From Leptobrachium leishanense (lineage: Eukaryota; Chordata; Amphibia; Anura; Megophryidae), in contig CM019063.1 in NCBI GenBank assembly GCA_009667805.1, positions 356,443,307 to 356,507,306 on the forward strand: a DNA stretch of 64,000 nucleotides. Reading direction: 5' to 3'. The notes beneath the pieces were generated by a model. That model had not been told where the DNA came from, made no database searches, and was given only the letters and a program-made list of their open reading frames with translations. The translations under genes were made by a program, and so were the position numbers. Positions 46,347-57,412 of the stretch are shown here, piece after piece. Within the stretch, counting starts at the first letter, position 1, and every line of letters begins with the position of its first letter.

Positions 46347-47259
46347 ACATAGTTGCATAGTTACATAGTTATATAGGCTGAAAAAAGACATGCGTCCATC
46401 GGGTTCAGCCTCTCCCACATAACCTACTGCTGTTGATCCAAAAGAAGGCAAAAAACCCAGTCTGAAATGCTTGCCAATATGCAACATACTAGGAAAAAAT
46501 TCCTTCTTGACCCCAGAATGGCAGTCAGATTTCTCCTTGGATCAAGAAGCTTTTACCCACATATTAAATATTATAACCCTTAATATTCTGTGTCTGCAGG
46601 AAGTCATCTAGTCATTTTTTAAAAGTCTGTACAGACTCTGACCCAACCACCTCAACAGGCAGAGAATTCCACAGCTTTATTGTTCTCACCGTAAAAATAA
46701 CCCTTCCTATGCTTTAAGCTAAATTTTCTTTCTTCCAGTCTAAATGGATGACCCCTTGTCCTATGTATAGTCCTGTTAATGAATAGGTTATCAGACAATG
46801 GTTGATAATGGCCCCGTATATATTTATATAAGGTTATCAGATCCCCTCTAGGGCGCCGTTTCTCTAAACTAAACAGGTTTAAGCTTGTTAATCTTGCCTC
46901 ATAACTTAACCCTTCCATTCCCCTTATTAATTTAGTTGCCCGTCTCTGCACTTTTTCTAACGCTATAATATCTTTTTTTAAGACCGGTGCCCAAAATTGC
47001 ATGGCATATTCAAGGTGCGGCCTGACCATTGATTTATACAGAGGCAAAATTATGTTTTCATCCCGTGAGTGAACTCCCCTTTTAATGCATGCCAATACTT
47101 TGCTTGCCTTGGCGGCTGCTGTTTGACATTGCGCATTGTTACTTAGTTTGAAGTCTATGATTATTCCCAAATCCTTCTCCTGCTTGGATTTCCCTAACTC
47201 CGTACCATTTAGGGTAAAAATTACTTGTGTGTTCTTCACTCCAAAGTGCATAACTTTCT
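46347..47259 (-). mobile_element. L2/CR1-type LINE, 5'-truncated, inside the Tc1 left end
   Basis: Minus-strand insert splitting the Tc1 inverted end between AAGTATTT and CACAGAAAAGTATTG. A coding remnant of about 195 residues (46652-47240) has LGIIIDFKLSNNAQC, LYKSMVRPHLEYAMQFW and [18 protein letters not shown], the conserved C-terminal part of an L2/CR1 reverse transcriptase, with no internal stop. The palm motifs are missing. The 3' end has the same ACTATGTAAC-type tail as the copy at 14.6 kb. Confidence 0.9.
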
Positions 47260-47816
47260 CACAGAAAAGTATTGCAGTAACACATGTTTTGCTGTACACA
47301 TGTTTATTCCCTTTGTGTGTATTGGAAAAAAAACAAAAAAAGGAAGGAAAAAAAGCAAATTGGACATAATGTCACACAAAACTCCAAAAATAAGCTGGAC
47401 AAAATTCTTGGCACCCTTTCAAAATTGTGGATAAATAAGATTGTTTCAAGCATGTGATGCTCCTATAAACTCACCTGGGACAAGTAACAAGTGTGGGCAA
47501 TATCAAAATCACACCTGAAAGCAGATAAAAAGGAGAGAAGTTCACTTAGTCTTTGCATTGTGTGTCTGTGTGTGCCACACTAAGCATGGACAACAGAAAG
47601 AGGTGAAGAGAACTGTCTGAGGACTTGAGAACCAAAATTGTGGAAAAATATCAACAATCTCAAGGTTACAAGTCCATCTCCAGAGATCTAGATTTGCCTT
47701 TGTCCACAGTGCGCAACATTATCAAGAAGTTTGCAACCCATGGTATTGTAGCTAATCTCTCTGTGGGTGGACGGAAGAGAAAAATTGATGAAAGGTTGCA
47801 ACGCAGGATAGTCTGA

Positions 47817-48374
<558 letters not shown>

Positions 48375-48553
48375 TGAAGTGGCCAGCAATGAGTCCAGAT
48401 CTAAATCCCATTGAACACCTGTGGAGAGATCTTAAAATTGCTGTTGGGAAAAGGCGCCCTTCCAATAAGAGAGACCTGGAGCAGTTTGCAAAGGAAGAGT
48501 GGTCCAAAACTCCGGGTGAGAGGTGTAAGAATCTTATTGATGGTTATAGGAAG

Positions 48554-49786
48554 CAGGGGCGGATCCAGGGGGGGCAACGGGGCAATTGCCCCCCCCGAGC
48601 AGTGCAGATGCCAGGCTGACCTCCAGAACTCAAATCACGATGTGTGCAATGAATGCAGACATGGTGATTTGCAGAGGCACACACTGCGCAGAAGCACTGA
48701 GTATTGCCCCTCCCAGTCATGTGTCAGGGGCATGTCACGTGGTGATCCTTTTCCCAGTGACCATGTGGCTGAGCCTGTCTCCTTCCATGCCTGCCTGACA
48801 GCCACAGGAAAGGGCTGGATCTGAGGCTGCACTGAGCAACAGGATCAGAGGAGAGAGGGGCTGGAGCCTCCATGCAGGGACACCAGGGAGGTAAGTAATG
48901 GGTCCCTGAGAGTTTGATCCTTCCTCCAGGGTGTATAACAAAGCTAGAGCTGCACAGTAATAAACCTCTCAGATATGAGTCTGTAAACTGCTCCTCTAGA
49001 TTGTAAACTCCTGGGTGTCCTCTGCTCCTCCAGATTGTAAACACCTGGGTGCTCTCTGCTCCTCTAGATTGTAAACTCCTGGCTGTCCTCTGCTCCTCCA
49101 GATTGTAAGCTCCTGGGTGCTCTCTGCTCCTCTAGATTGTAAACTCCTGGGTGCTCTCTGCTCCTCTAGATTGTAAACTCCTGGGTGCTCTCTGCTCCTC
49201 TAGATTGTAAGCTCCTGGGTGTCCTCTGCTCCTCCAGATTGTAAGCTCCTGGGTGTCCTCTGCTCCTCTAGATTGTAAACTCCTGGGTGCTCTCTGCTCC
49301 TCTAGATTGTAAACTCCTGGTTGCTCTCTGCTCCTCCAGATTGTAAACTCCTGGGTGTCCTCTGCTCCTCCAGATTGTAAGCTCCTGGGTGCTCTCAGCT
49401 CCTCTAGATTGTAAGCTCCTGGGTGTCCTCTGCTCCTCCAGATTGTAAACTCCTGGGTGCTCTCTGCTCCTCTAGATTGTAAACTCCTGTGAGTCGTGCC
49501 CTCTGCTCCTCTAGAATGTAAGCTCCTGAGAGCCGGGCCCTCTGCTCCTCTAGATTGTAAACTCCTGTGAGCCGGGCCCTCTGCTCCTCTAGATTGTAAA
49601 CTCCTGTGAGCTGGGCCCTCTGCTCCTCTAGATTGTAAGCTCCTGTGAGCCAGACCCTCTGCTCCTCTAGATTGTACACTCCTGTGAGCCGGACCCTCTG
49701 TAAATTCTCGTGAGTCGGGCTCTCTGCTAAAACACCTTATTTTCTGTCATTGCCCCTCCCGAGACTAGTCTCTGGATCCGCCCCTG
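48554..49786. mobile_element. hAT non-autonomous element (CAGGGGCGGATCCAG ends)
   Basis: Inverted ends CAGGGGCGGATCCAG and CTGGATCCGCCCCTG with a perfect 8-bp duplication ATAGGAAG (48546-48553 and 49787-49794). 1233 bp, no transposase; more than half is a 34-bp tandem array. It interrupts the Tc1 transposase tail. Confidence 0.95.
48980..49720. repeat. 34-bp tandem array inside the hAT element
   Basis: About 22 units of GATTGTAAACTCCTGGGTGC plus TCTCTGCTCCTCTA, with later units carrying CTGTGAGCCGGGCCC in place of CTGGGTGCTC. Two unit types are segregated left and right. Confidence 0.93.
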
Positions 49787-50061
49787 ATAGGAAGCAGCTG
49801 ATTTCAGTTATTTTTTCCAAAGGGTGTGCAACCAAATATTAAGTTAAGGGTGCCAAGAATTTTGTCCAGCCCATTTTTGGAGTTTTGTGTGACATTATGT
49901 CCAATTTGCTTTTTTTCCTCCCTTTTTTTGTTTTTTTCTAATACACACAAAGGGAATAAACATGTGTATAGCAAAACATGTGTTACTGCAATACTTTTCT
50001 GTGATAAATACTTGATTTTCTGGAAAAATGTCTGGGGTGCCAATAATTTCGGCCATGACTG

Positions 50062-50240
50062 TATATAGCTGCGTGCGTATCCTCTGTATATAGCTGCGTG
50101 TTTGTCCTCTGTATATAGCTGCGCTTGTGTCCCTTCTGTATATATCTGCATGTGTGTGCTCTGCATATAGCTTTGTGTGTGCTCTGCATATAGCTGTGTG
50201 TGTGTGTGCTCTGCATATAGTTGTGTGTGTTTTTATACGT
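50062..50240. repeat. TGTATATAGCTGC array, right piece
   Basis: Resumes the array after the Tc1 element; beyond about 50240 comes the right end of the outer element. Confidence 0.85.
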
Positions 50241-50317
50241 GCCTCAGTATTTGTAGAAAAAAAAAAGCCCACCAAAATCCTCAGCACCAGGCCCATGATG
50301 CTCTTAATCCAGCCCTG

Positions 50318-50552
50318 CTTACTGGGTGTTGAGATTGGATCATTGGCCAGAATTTAGCCAATATGCTATGCAGCTACTAGGTTGCCCTTCATCTAGCGTG
50401 TTTTCTGAAAGGACGTGCAGTGCCGCTGGAGGTTTTGTCATAGACAAAAGAGTGCGTCTGTCCACAACTCTGTAGACCGGCTGACATTTATAAAAATGAA
50501 TCAGTCCTGGATCAGCAGTTATCAGTCCCCTGATGCTGATGTAACGGAATAG
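50318..50552 (+). pseudogene. hAT transposase C-terminal fragment (copy F)
   Basis: Reads WVLRLDHWPEFSQYAMQLLG and a SERT-SAAGGFV-type dimerisation motif, then a 1-base loss near 50465 (CCACAACTCTG where copy E has CCACCGACTCTG) shifts the frame. The stop at 50550-50552 corresponds to that of copies A and B. Confidence 0.85.
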
Positions 50553-50574
50553 ATTGGGGATGTCTTCTCCATTC

Positions 50575-52760
50575 ACAAAACCTCCAGCACTGAACTCTTC
50601 CACAATACCACAAAAGGGTTACATTGTGAAGACACTTGCTGCCATGAAAGGCACAATATTTGGCTGCACTGATGCCTGTGCCAGATTTATGTAATTTTAA
50701 TTTTTTGAACCGCAGGGTCCAACCCTGCACTCTTCCACAATACCACAAAAGGGTTACGGTGTGAAGGTACTTGCTGCCATGAAAGGCACAATATCTGGGT
50801 GCACTGACGACTTTACCAGACTCATATCTTTTTAATATAGGACTGCATGGTCCACCCCTGCACTCTTCCACAATACTACAGAGGGGTATGATGGTACTTG
50901 CTGGCCTGGCATCAAAGTCACAATATCTGGGTGCACTGACGCCTTTACCAGATTCATATCTTTTTAATAGAGGACCGCAAGGTCCACCCCTGCATTCTTC
51001 CACAATACTACAGAGGGGTTACTGTATGATGGTACTTGCTGGCGTGGCAGTCTGGCACCAAAAGCACAATATCTGGGTGCACTGACGCCTTTACCAGAAT
51101 TATATCTTTTTAATATAGGACCGCAACGTCCACCCCTGCACTCTTCCACAATACTACAGAGGGGTTACTGTATGATGGTACTTGCTGGCCTGGCACCAAA
51201 AGCACAATATCTGGGTGCACTGACACCTTTACCAGATTCATATCTTTTTAATATAGGACCGCAAGGTCCACCCCTGCACTCTTCCACAATACTACAGAGG
51301 GGTTACTGTATGATGGTACTTGCATGCCTGGCAGTCTAGCACCAAAAGCACAATATCTGGGTGCACTGACGCCTTTACCAGATCCATATATTTTTAATAT
51401 AGGACCGCAAAGTCCACCCCTGCACTCTTCGACATTACTACAGAAGGGTTACTGTATGATGGTACTTGCTGGCCTGGCAGTCTGGCACCAAAAGCACAAT
51501 ATCTGGGTGCACTGACGCCTTTACCACATTCATATCTTTTTAATATAGAACCGCAAGGTCCACCCCTGCACTCTTCCACAATACTACAGAGGGGTTACTG
51601 TATGATGGTACTTGCTGCCCTGGCAGTCTAGCACCAAAAGCACAATATCTGGGTGCACTGACGCCTTTACCAGATCCATATATTTTTAATATAGGACCGC
51701 AAAGTCCACCCCTGCACTCTTCGACATTACTACAGAGGGGTTACTGTATGATGGTACTTGCTGGCCTGGCAGTCTGGCACCAAAAGTACAATATCTGGGT
51801 GCACTGACGCCTTTACCACATTCATATCTTTTTAATATAGAACCGCAAGGTCCACCCCTGCACTCTTCCACAATACTACAGAGGGGTTACTGTATGATGG
51901 TACTTGCTGGCCTGGCAGTCTGGCACCAAAAGCACAATATCTGGGTGCACTGACGCCTTTACCAGATTCATATCTTTTTAATATAGGACTGCATGGTCCA
52001 CCCCTGCACTCTTCCACAATACTACAGAGGGGTTACTGTATGATGGTACTTGCTGGCCTGGCAGTCTAGCACCAAAAGCACAATATCTGGGTGCACTGAC
52101 GCCTTTACCAGATCCATATATTTTTAATATAGGACCGCAAAGTCCACCCCTGCACTCTTCGACATTACTACAGAGGGGTTACTGTATGATGGTACTTGCT
52201 GGCCTGGCAGTCTGGCACCAAAAGCACAATATCTGGGTGCACTGACGCCTTTACCACATTCATATCTTTTTAATATAGAACCGCAAGGTCCACCCCTGCA
52301 CTCTTCCACAATACTACAGAGGGGTTACTGTATGATGGTACTTGCTGCCCTGGCAGTCTAGCACCAAAAGCACAATATCTGGGTGCACTGACGCCTTTAC
52401 CAGATCCATATATTTTTAATATAGGACCGCAAAGTCCACCCCTGCACTCTTCGACATTACTACAGAGGGGTTACTGTATGATGGTACTTGCTGGCCTGGC
52501 AGTCTGGCACCAAAAGCACAATATCTGGGTGCACTGACGCCTTTACCACATTCATATCTTTTTAATATAGAACCGCAAGGTCCACCCCTGCACTCTTCCA
52601 CAATACTACAGAGGGGTTACTGTATGATGGTACTTGCTGGCCTGGCAGTCTGGCACCAAAAGCACAATATCTGGGTGCACTGACGCCTTTACCACATTCA
52701 TATCTTTTTAATAAAGGACCGCAAAGTCCACCCCTGCACTCTTCCACAATACTACAGAGG
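50575..52760 (+). repeat. 146-bp minisatellite in the 3' UTR of hAT copy F
   Basis: About fifteen units. Most have 146-bp spacing; those at 51394, 51686, 52124 and 52416 differ in detail from the units between them, and a two-unit (292-bp) higher-order pattern is evident (GACATTACTACAG / CACAATACTACAG alternation). The unit equals the 138-bp unit of copy A plus an 8-bp CTGGCAGT-type insertion. Confidence 0.95.
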
Positions 52761-53431
52761 GTTGTATGTACAAACTTTTTCTGCGTGTCCGAAAATGTCT
52801 CCTCTTTTCATACAGACTGCCGCCCCAAGCAGTAGTTTATGGATAGATTAAAGGAAAACCATTTACCGTCATTTGAAATGTCATTTTTTGGTTTTTACAT
52901 ATTTCTATACATCCTAGAAATCTGCCACTTCACGGGCAGGTTATGGGGACCTCCTAGGCACGATATTTGAAGGAATTTTTTGTTTTTATTTTTAACCCTT
53001 ATTTCATGGGAGACAAACTGTCCCTTTAAAAACTTTTTTTTTAAACTTTTTGTCCTTGTTTTCTGTCCCCCAGGGCACTACCCAGACCCCCATACACCTT
53101 TTATGGCAAATATCTAGCATATATGCCACTTGGAGGGCACTCTAAAAATCTAATTTTCAGTCCCATTGACTTGTATTGAGTTCGAATTCGAATCCGAACA
53201 TTTGAAAAGTTCGAGTTCGAGTGCGAACCGAACTCGGGGGTGTTCGGCTCATCCCTAATCAGAAACAGGGTCCGGGTTGTTTGTTGTAAGGCCTGTACAG
53301 ATAACCCCACAACAGGAACCGACAATAGCTGATGTGACTGTGGATAAGCAGAATGCAAGAGATCTTGTGGCACGGTTGGTGCGAATGATGATTGAGATGC
53401 GCAAGGGGACACTTCATCTATCCCATTTATA

Positions 53432-54201
53432 TTGACGGGAGGCTACCAGGTGTACTGCGGAAGTGTGTGTTACACATGGGTACCACCTACAACTACAGGA
53501 ATGTGCTATCTAGCTAAGTTAATTCCGATACAGAGCGATGACATCTCATCAGACACAACATTACACCCTAGGTACCCGCTGGTGTTTGGGAAACAAAAGA
53601 GAGAGTTGTTCCCAGGCATGGGCATGGTTCCCAACATGGACTGGATGGGGGAGAGAGTTGATGAGGAGAATGAATAGTTACTCAATGCTGATGGATGAGA
53701 TTTTGAACAGAACCAGCACAGATATCCAGCTGTTGAATCTTGAGTTGCGTGAGATCCGGAAGTTGCAAATGGTGCATGACATGGTATTGGAGCAGATCAG
53801 TGCAGCGCTGAATGAACTATGTGAGATGACTATGCATTATGAATGTTGCATCTACATCAGAAACACATCACATGAGGTCCTCGACTATTATCAGGTAATC
53901 CAGGATCACCAGAAAAAGGTTGCCCAGCTGCAGAACACAGCCGACACGCAGCGGAAGGCTGGAATCCTTTTCGAGGGTTCGGGCCATTCGGAGATTGGTT
54001 TGGTTCGATCCTGGGATTTATCTCACGGATTGGATCCATGATCACGATGATGATAATGATACTAGTGATAGGAATGCTGCTGTAACACATAGGGTTATGC
54101 CTATGGCCATTATGCAAGAGAGCACTGACACCTACACAAACACAGAAGATACCACTGATGATTCCACAAGATATGTTCCCAGTGAAGGTGGCTCCTCCTA
54201 A
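53432..54201 (+). pseudogene. ERV2 env, transmembrane subunit, frameshifted
   Basis: Frame 53432-53677 ends the surface subunit with KQKRELFPG, a likely cleavage site, followed by the start of the transmembrane subunit. A shift near 53660 leads to a frame with heptad residues (LLNLELREIRKLQMVHDMV) and the Cys motif C-x7-CC (CEMTMHYECC, about 53818). Near 53970 another shift leads to a Trp-Phe-containing pre-membrane stretch and a hydrophobic span (SMITMMIMILVIGMLL, about 54040-54090). The remaining tail is hydrophilic. The overall pattern is that of a gamma-type retroviral transmembrane protein; at least two frameshifts make it inactive. Confidence 0.8.
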
Positions 54202-54287
54202 GTACAAGGTGTTTGAGAATAGCAATAGTGGAGTGTAGTGGCTACGGGTCTCAGAAGGAGAACTTGAGACCCTAGTCAAGGGGGGAA

Positions 54288-55149
54288 TGTAAGGGACTCA
54301 GGCCAGGAGGTGGCCGCCATCTTGAGCCAGGCAGCCATCTTGTTCAGAACTATGGTTCACGTGAATGTAAATAGCAAATATTAGCTCCATTAGCATTTAG
54401 CTTGCATAGATTCTTTGGAATGTTTTAAACTAACAGGGAGAGCAATTAAGTTAACGAGATCCAGGCAGATGCTGGCACGAAGTGACAGGATGAGAAAGTG
54501 GTTACATAAAGGTCAGAAAGCTAGGGCCTGAACAAAGAGAGATGTGAAAACCAGACGGGGCCTTATCTAAAGTACACAATAAACAAGACGCAGGGAGGAA
54601 GGTACAAGCAGGATCCAGAAGAGTGTTAAATTCTCAATTGTCAAAATACCATGAAAGCTGCCAATTTTTGACCAATGTGTGGAATGTCTTTGTGTTCAGT
54701 TAAGGGAGGTACAGACCCACTTGGGGTGGGATAGTGTCACCATGGGGTGGGCTAATTGGGATGTACCTAATTATCTATTCCTTGTATAAAACACCATCAG
54801 GGTTATTCAGAGAGCGCGAAAAGCAGGAGAATGACTGGAGAATGAAAAATTCTAGCTCAAAATAGCCAAACCAGAAAATTTCTCCCTTTCATCTCACTTT
54901 CCAAATCGGCTATTTTGACCTAGAATTTTTCATTCTCCAGTCATTCTCCAGTCATTCTCCTGCTTTTCACGCTCTCTGAATAACCCTGTATGTTTCAATG
55001 TAAGAGACACTCAGTCTTAGCGATTCAATCCTGGCTGAGTGGTGACGTCACAATAAAGTTTGCCTTTCCTGAAGAGACTTGTGTCCAGTCAGTCTTTGTC
55101 CATGCCGGCCTGGTCTTCTCCCAAAAGAGCCAGGTGGATTCCAGTAACA
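54288..55149 (+). repeat. ERV2 3' LTR, with a MITE inserted
   Basis: Begins TGTAAGGGACTC directly after the polypurine run AAGGGGGGAA (54279-54287) and ends TTCCAGTAACA. Near its start are two GCCATCTTG words (54316-54324 and 54334-54342), like YY1 sites. TATAAA is at 54785-54790, AATAAA at 55052-55057. Without the 191-bp MITE it is about 670 bp. Confidence 0.85.
54798..54988. mobile_element. Palindromic MITE (CAGGGTTATTCAGAGAGCG ends) in ERV2 LTR
   Basis: Almost the whole element is an inverted repeat: CAGGGTTATTCAGAGAGCG at the left, its complement at the right, and GGAGAATGAAAAATTCTAG inside. Relatives lie at 61060-61651, 61653-61824 and 61826-61962. The target duplication is unclear (AT left, TA right). 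It sits 8 bases after the LTR TATA box. Confidence 0.88.
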
Positions 55150-55226
55150 TTTTAACAAAACCAGCTCAACAACATTTAGGCACTAGAAAAAAACAGGCGC
55201 TTCTTCCAGCCAGTGGGGGTGTTCTT

Positions 55227-55832
55227 TAAGATGTTCCCTCTATTTAGATGGGGTCCAGCCCTCAAATAAAGCAGAAAAAATATATATTGCGCAGTATGTC
55301 AGGTAGATATATGAATAAACCCCTTTAGGGAGAATTGACTCACATTTTTCAGTGTCTCAAGATCAGACACTAGATGTAACAGCAACCGGCAGCTTTAGGA
55401 ATGCCGGATTCCCCTTACAGTTCTCCAGCGCCTTTCCACTCCTCAGCAGCAATCCAGGATTGTAGCAGTAAAAGTGAAGATCAGCACGCAGGGGGTGTAA
55501 GATTAATTAATTTATTAAGGTAAAAAATATAATTTCAATATAAAAAGTGCATCTAAACGCGTTTCGCGGTATGAAGCCGCTTCCTCACTAGATGCCAATC
55601 AGTAGATGCCGAGGAGCGGAAAGAAGGCGCTGGAGTACTGTAAGGGGAATCCGGCATTCTTAAAGCTGCCGGTTGCTGTTACATCTAGTGTCTGATCTTG
55701 AGACACTGAAAAATGTGAGTCAATTCTCCCTAAAGGGGTTTATTCATATATCTACAAGACATACTGCGCAATATATTTGTTTCTGTTTTATTTGAGGGCT
55801 GGACCCCATCTAAATTAAGATGTTCCATCTTA
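55227..55832. repeat. Foldback made of two inverted Penelope-type terminal units
   Basis: Arms of about 215 bp (55227-55445 and 55613-55832) are near-perfect reverse complements: GATGGGGTCCAGCCCTCAAA, GAGTCAATTCTCCC and GGGGAATCCGGCATTC occur in both. The 165-base loop contains a hammerhead-like motif on the minus strand. A third, diverged partial unit in plus orientation follows at about 55993-56075 (GGAAATCCGGCATTCC ... TCTAGTGTCTGAT). The order ribozyme-like motif, spacer, then the unit body is the same in all. Assignment to Penelope-like terminal repeats is inference. Confidence 0.7.
55548..55596 (-). ncRNA. Hammerhead-ribozyme-like motif, copy 2 (minus)
   Basis: On the minus strand: stem I GCATCTA (55595-55589), core GTGAGGA (55588-55582), an extra A, stem II GCGG/CCGC with a 7-base loop (55580-55566), GAAA (55565-55562), then the palindrome ACGCGT and U, then stem I partner TAGATGC (55555-55549). 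The hammerhead consensus is CUGANGA ... GAAA ... UH. Here the first core base is G instead of C, so this copy is probably inactive. Confidence 0.5.
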
Positions 55833-55848
55833 AAGATCTTAAATTTGG

Positions 55849-55892
55849 CACCTACTGAGGAAGCGAGGTTTCTCGCGAAACGCGTTTAGGTG
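55849..55892 (+). ncRNA. Candidate minimal type-I hammerhead ribozyme
   Basis: Stem I CACCTA (55849-55854) pairs with TAGGTG (55887-55892). The core CTGAGGA (55855-55861) fits CUGANGA. After one extra A, stem II GCGAG/CTCGC closes a GTTT loop (55863-55876). GAAA follows (55877-55880); ACGCGT (55880-55885) is self-complementary, so stem III would be tiny within one molecule but solid in a dimer. U55886 is the predicted cleavage-site base. Compared with the minus-strand copy at 55.55 kb, stem I covaries (CACCTA/TAGGTG against CATCTA/TAGATG). Penelope-like elements are known to carry such motifs. The extra A after A9 makes activity uncertain. Confidence 0.6.
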
Positions 55893-56164
55893 TTATATCA
55901 ATGTTCCTGTTTTATTTATTTTAATAAATTTTTCCTTTAAAACCAACATCTGGCATCCAGCAATTATTGGAACAACAAGACTTCGAATCCTGGGGGAAAT
56001 CCGGCATTCCCATTCAATTCTGCCAGTTGCCTGGAGCTTCTAGTGTCTGATTGTGACACAATAAAATGTGAGTGTTCCTTCTTTTTACTATTTCCAGTTA
56101 TATAAGTTTACTACGCTATGGCAGCCTTTCTGCTTATTTTAAAGGTATACAGAAAAGTTTTCCC

Positions 56165-56230
56165 AATCATGGGCTCACAGAGTTAAGTCCCACAGCACAC
56201 TATATAAGGTTTCCACGCATAGCTTCAGCA
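56165..56230 (+). promoter_or_regulatory. Conserved hAT promoter (copy E)
   Basis: CACACTATATAAGGTTTCC (TATA at 56201) preceded by CCCAATCATGGGCTCACAG. Same block as in copies B and C; followed by GCATTTGAGAGGAGATTTCA, also in copy B. Confidence 0.75.
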
Positions 56231-56289
56231 CGCATTTGAGAGGAGATTTCATAGGAGATTGTTGTTCTGTGTACTTACTGTCGGTCTGC

Positions 56290-57370
56290 CACGCTACAGG
56301 GGGGTCTGGGGGGTCTCATTTCTACCAAATATCTGGGAATTTAGGTGATGTGTGTCTTGTCACTGTGCCAAAACATTTGTGAATTGAGGTGATCTTCTGT
56401 GTCTTGTCACTGTGCCAGCAAGTATTTTGGGGGTTAAAAATTTATTTAAAACATTTGTGAATTGAGGTGATCTTCTGTGTCTTGTCACTGTGCCAGCAAG
56501 TATTTTGGGGGTTAGAAATTTCTTTAAAACATTTGTGAATTGAGGTGAACTGTGTCTTGTCACACAGCCAGTGCCACACAGTATTTTTGGAGTCACTAAT
56601 TTTACTAAATATCTGGGAATTGAGGTGATCTGTCTCTTGTCACTGCCAGCAAGTATTTTGGGGATCACTAATTTGTACAAAATATTTGGGAATTGTTATA
56701 ATCTGTGTTATCACTGGCTGCCACCCATCAGGGGGTCTCACTGATTCATAGGAGGTTTCTGAGACTTGTAATCTGTGGCTTCTCACTGCCACCCATCAAG
56801 GGGTCTCACTGATTTATAGGAGGTTTCACTGCCACCCATCAAGGGGTCTCACTGATTTATAGGAGGTTTCACTGCCACCCATCAAGGGGTCTCACTGATT
56901 TATAAGAGGTTTCTGAGATTTGTAATCTGTGGCTTTTCACTGCCGACCATCAAGGGGTCTCACTGATTTATAAGAGGTTTCTGAGACTTGTAATCTGTGG
57001 CTTCTCACTGCCACCCATCAAGGGGTCTCACTGATTTATAAGATGTTTCAATGCCACCCATCAAGGGGTCTCACTGATTTATAAGAGGTTTCACTGCCAC
57101 CCATCAAGGGGTCTCACTGATTTAAAAGAGGTTTCTGAGATTTGTAATCTGTGGCTTCTCACTGCCACACATCAAGGGGTCTCACTGATTTATAGGAGGT
57201 TTCACTGCCACCCATCAAGGGGTCTCACTGATTTATAAGAGGTTTCTGAGACTTGTACTCTGTGGCTTCTCACTGCCACCCATCAAGGGGTCTCACTGAT
57301 TTATAAGAGGTTTCTGAGACTTGTAATCTGTGTCTTGTCACTGGCTGCCAGCTATCAGGGTATCTCACTG
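56290..57370 (+). repeat. Leader minisatellite of hAT copy E, two unit types
   Basis: 56330-56700 has units like those of copy B (ATTTGTGAATTGAGGTGATC, TTCTGTGTCTTGTCACTG). 56700-57350 has units like copy D in reverse (CACCCATCAAGGGGTCTCAC, TTATAAGAGGTTTCTGAG). Thus one array links the two unit types. Confidence 0.93.
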
Positions 57371-57412
57371 AGTTATACCGGAGTTCTTTAAATCTTTAAT
57401 CTTTATACCAAA

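Larger units (their letters stand above)
50318..53257 (+). mobile_element. hAT (BED/ZBED-like) transposon, copy F, 3' part
   Basis: Begins at the outer-element boundary within the transposase dimerisation domain, followed by a long 146-bp minisatellite and the 3' subterminal zone, and ends GGGTGTTCGGCTCATCCCTA at 53257, the best-preserved 3' terminus of the family in the window. Right flank ATCAGAAA. Plus orientation. Confidence 0.87.
53258..55149 (+). mobile_element. 3' fragment of a second endogenous retrovirus (ERV2)
   Basis: An env fragment, polypurine tract and one LTR. The 5' side is cut by hAT copy F at 53257. Env and LTR differ from ERV1, so it is another family. 53258-53430 is not recognisably coding. 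Confidence 0.85.

Noticed and set aside
45933..46487. 184-codon repetitive open frame and others in the TGTATATAGCTGC array
   Set aside because: Pure tandem-repeat translation, crossing transposon boundaries.
50575..52760. CRISPR-like array
   Set aside because: Units are contiguous near-identical 146-bp repeats without unique spacers, in a vertebrate-type transposon.
54798..54988. microRNA gene from the hairpin
   Set aside because: The hairpin is fully explained as a MITE with relatives at 61 kb; no evidence of processing from sequence alone.
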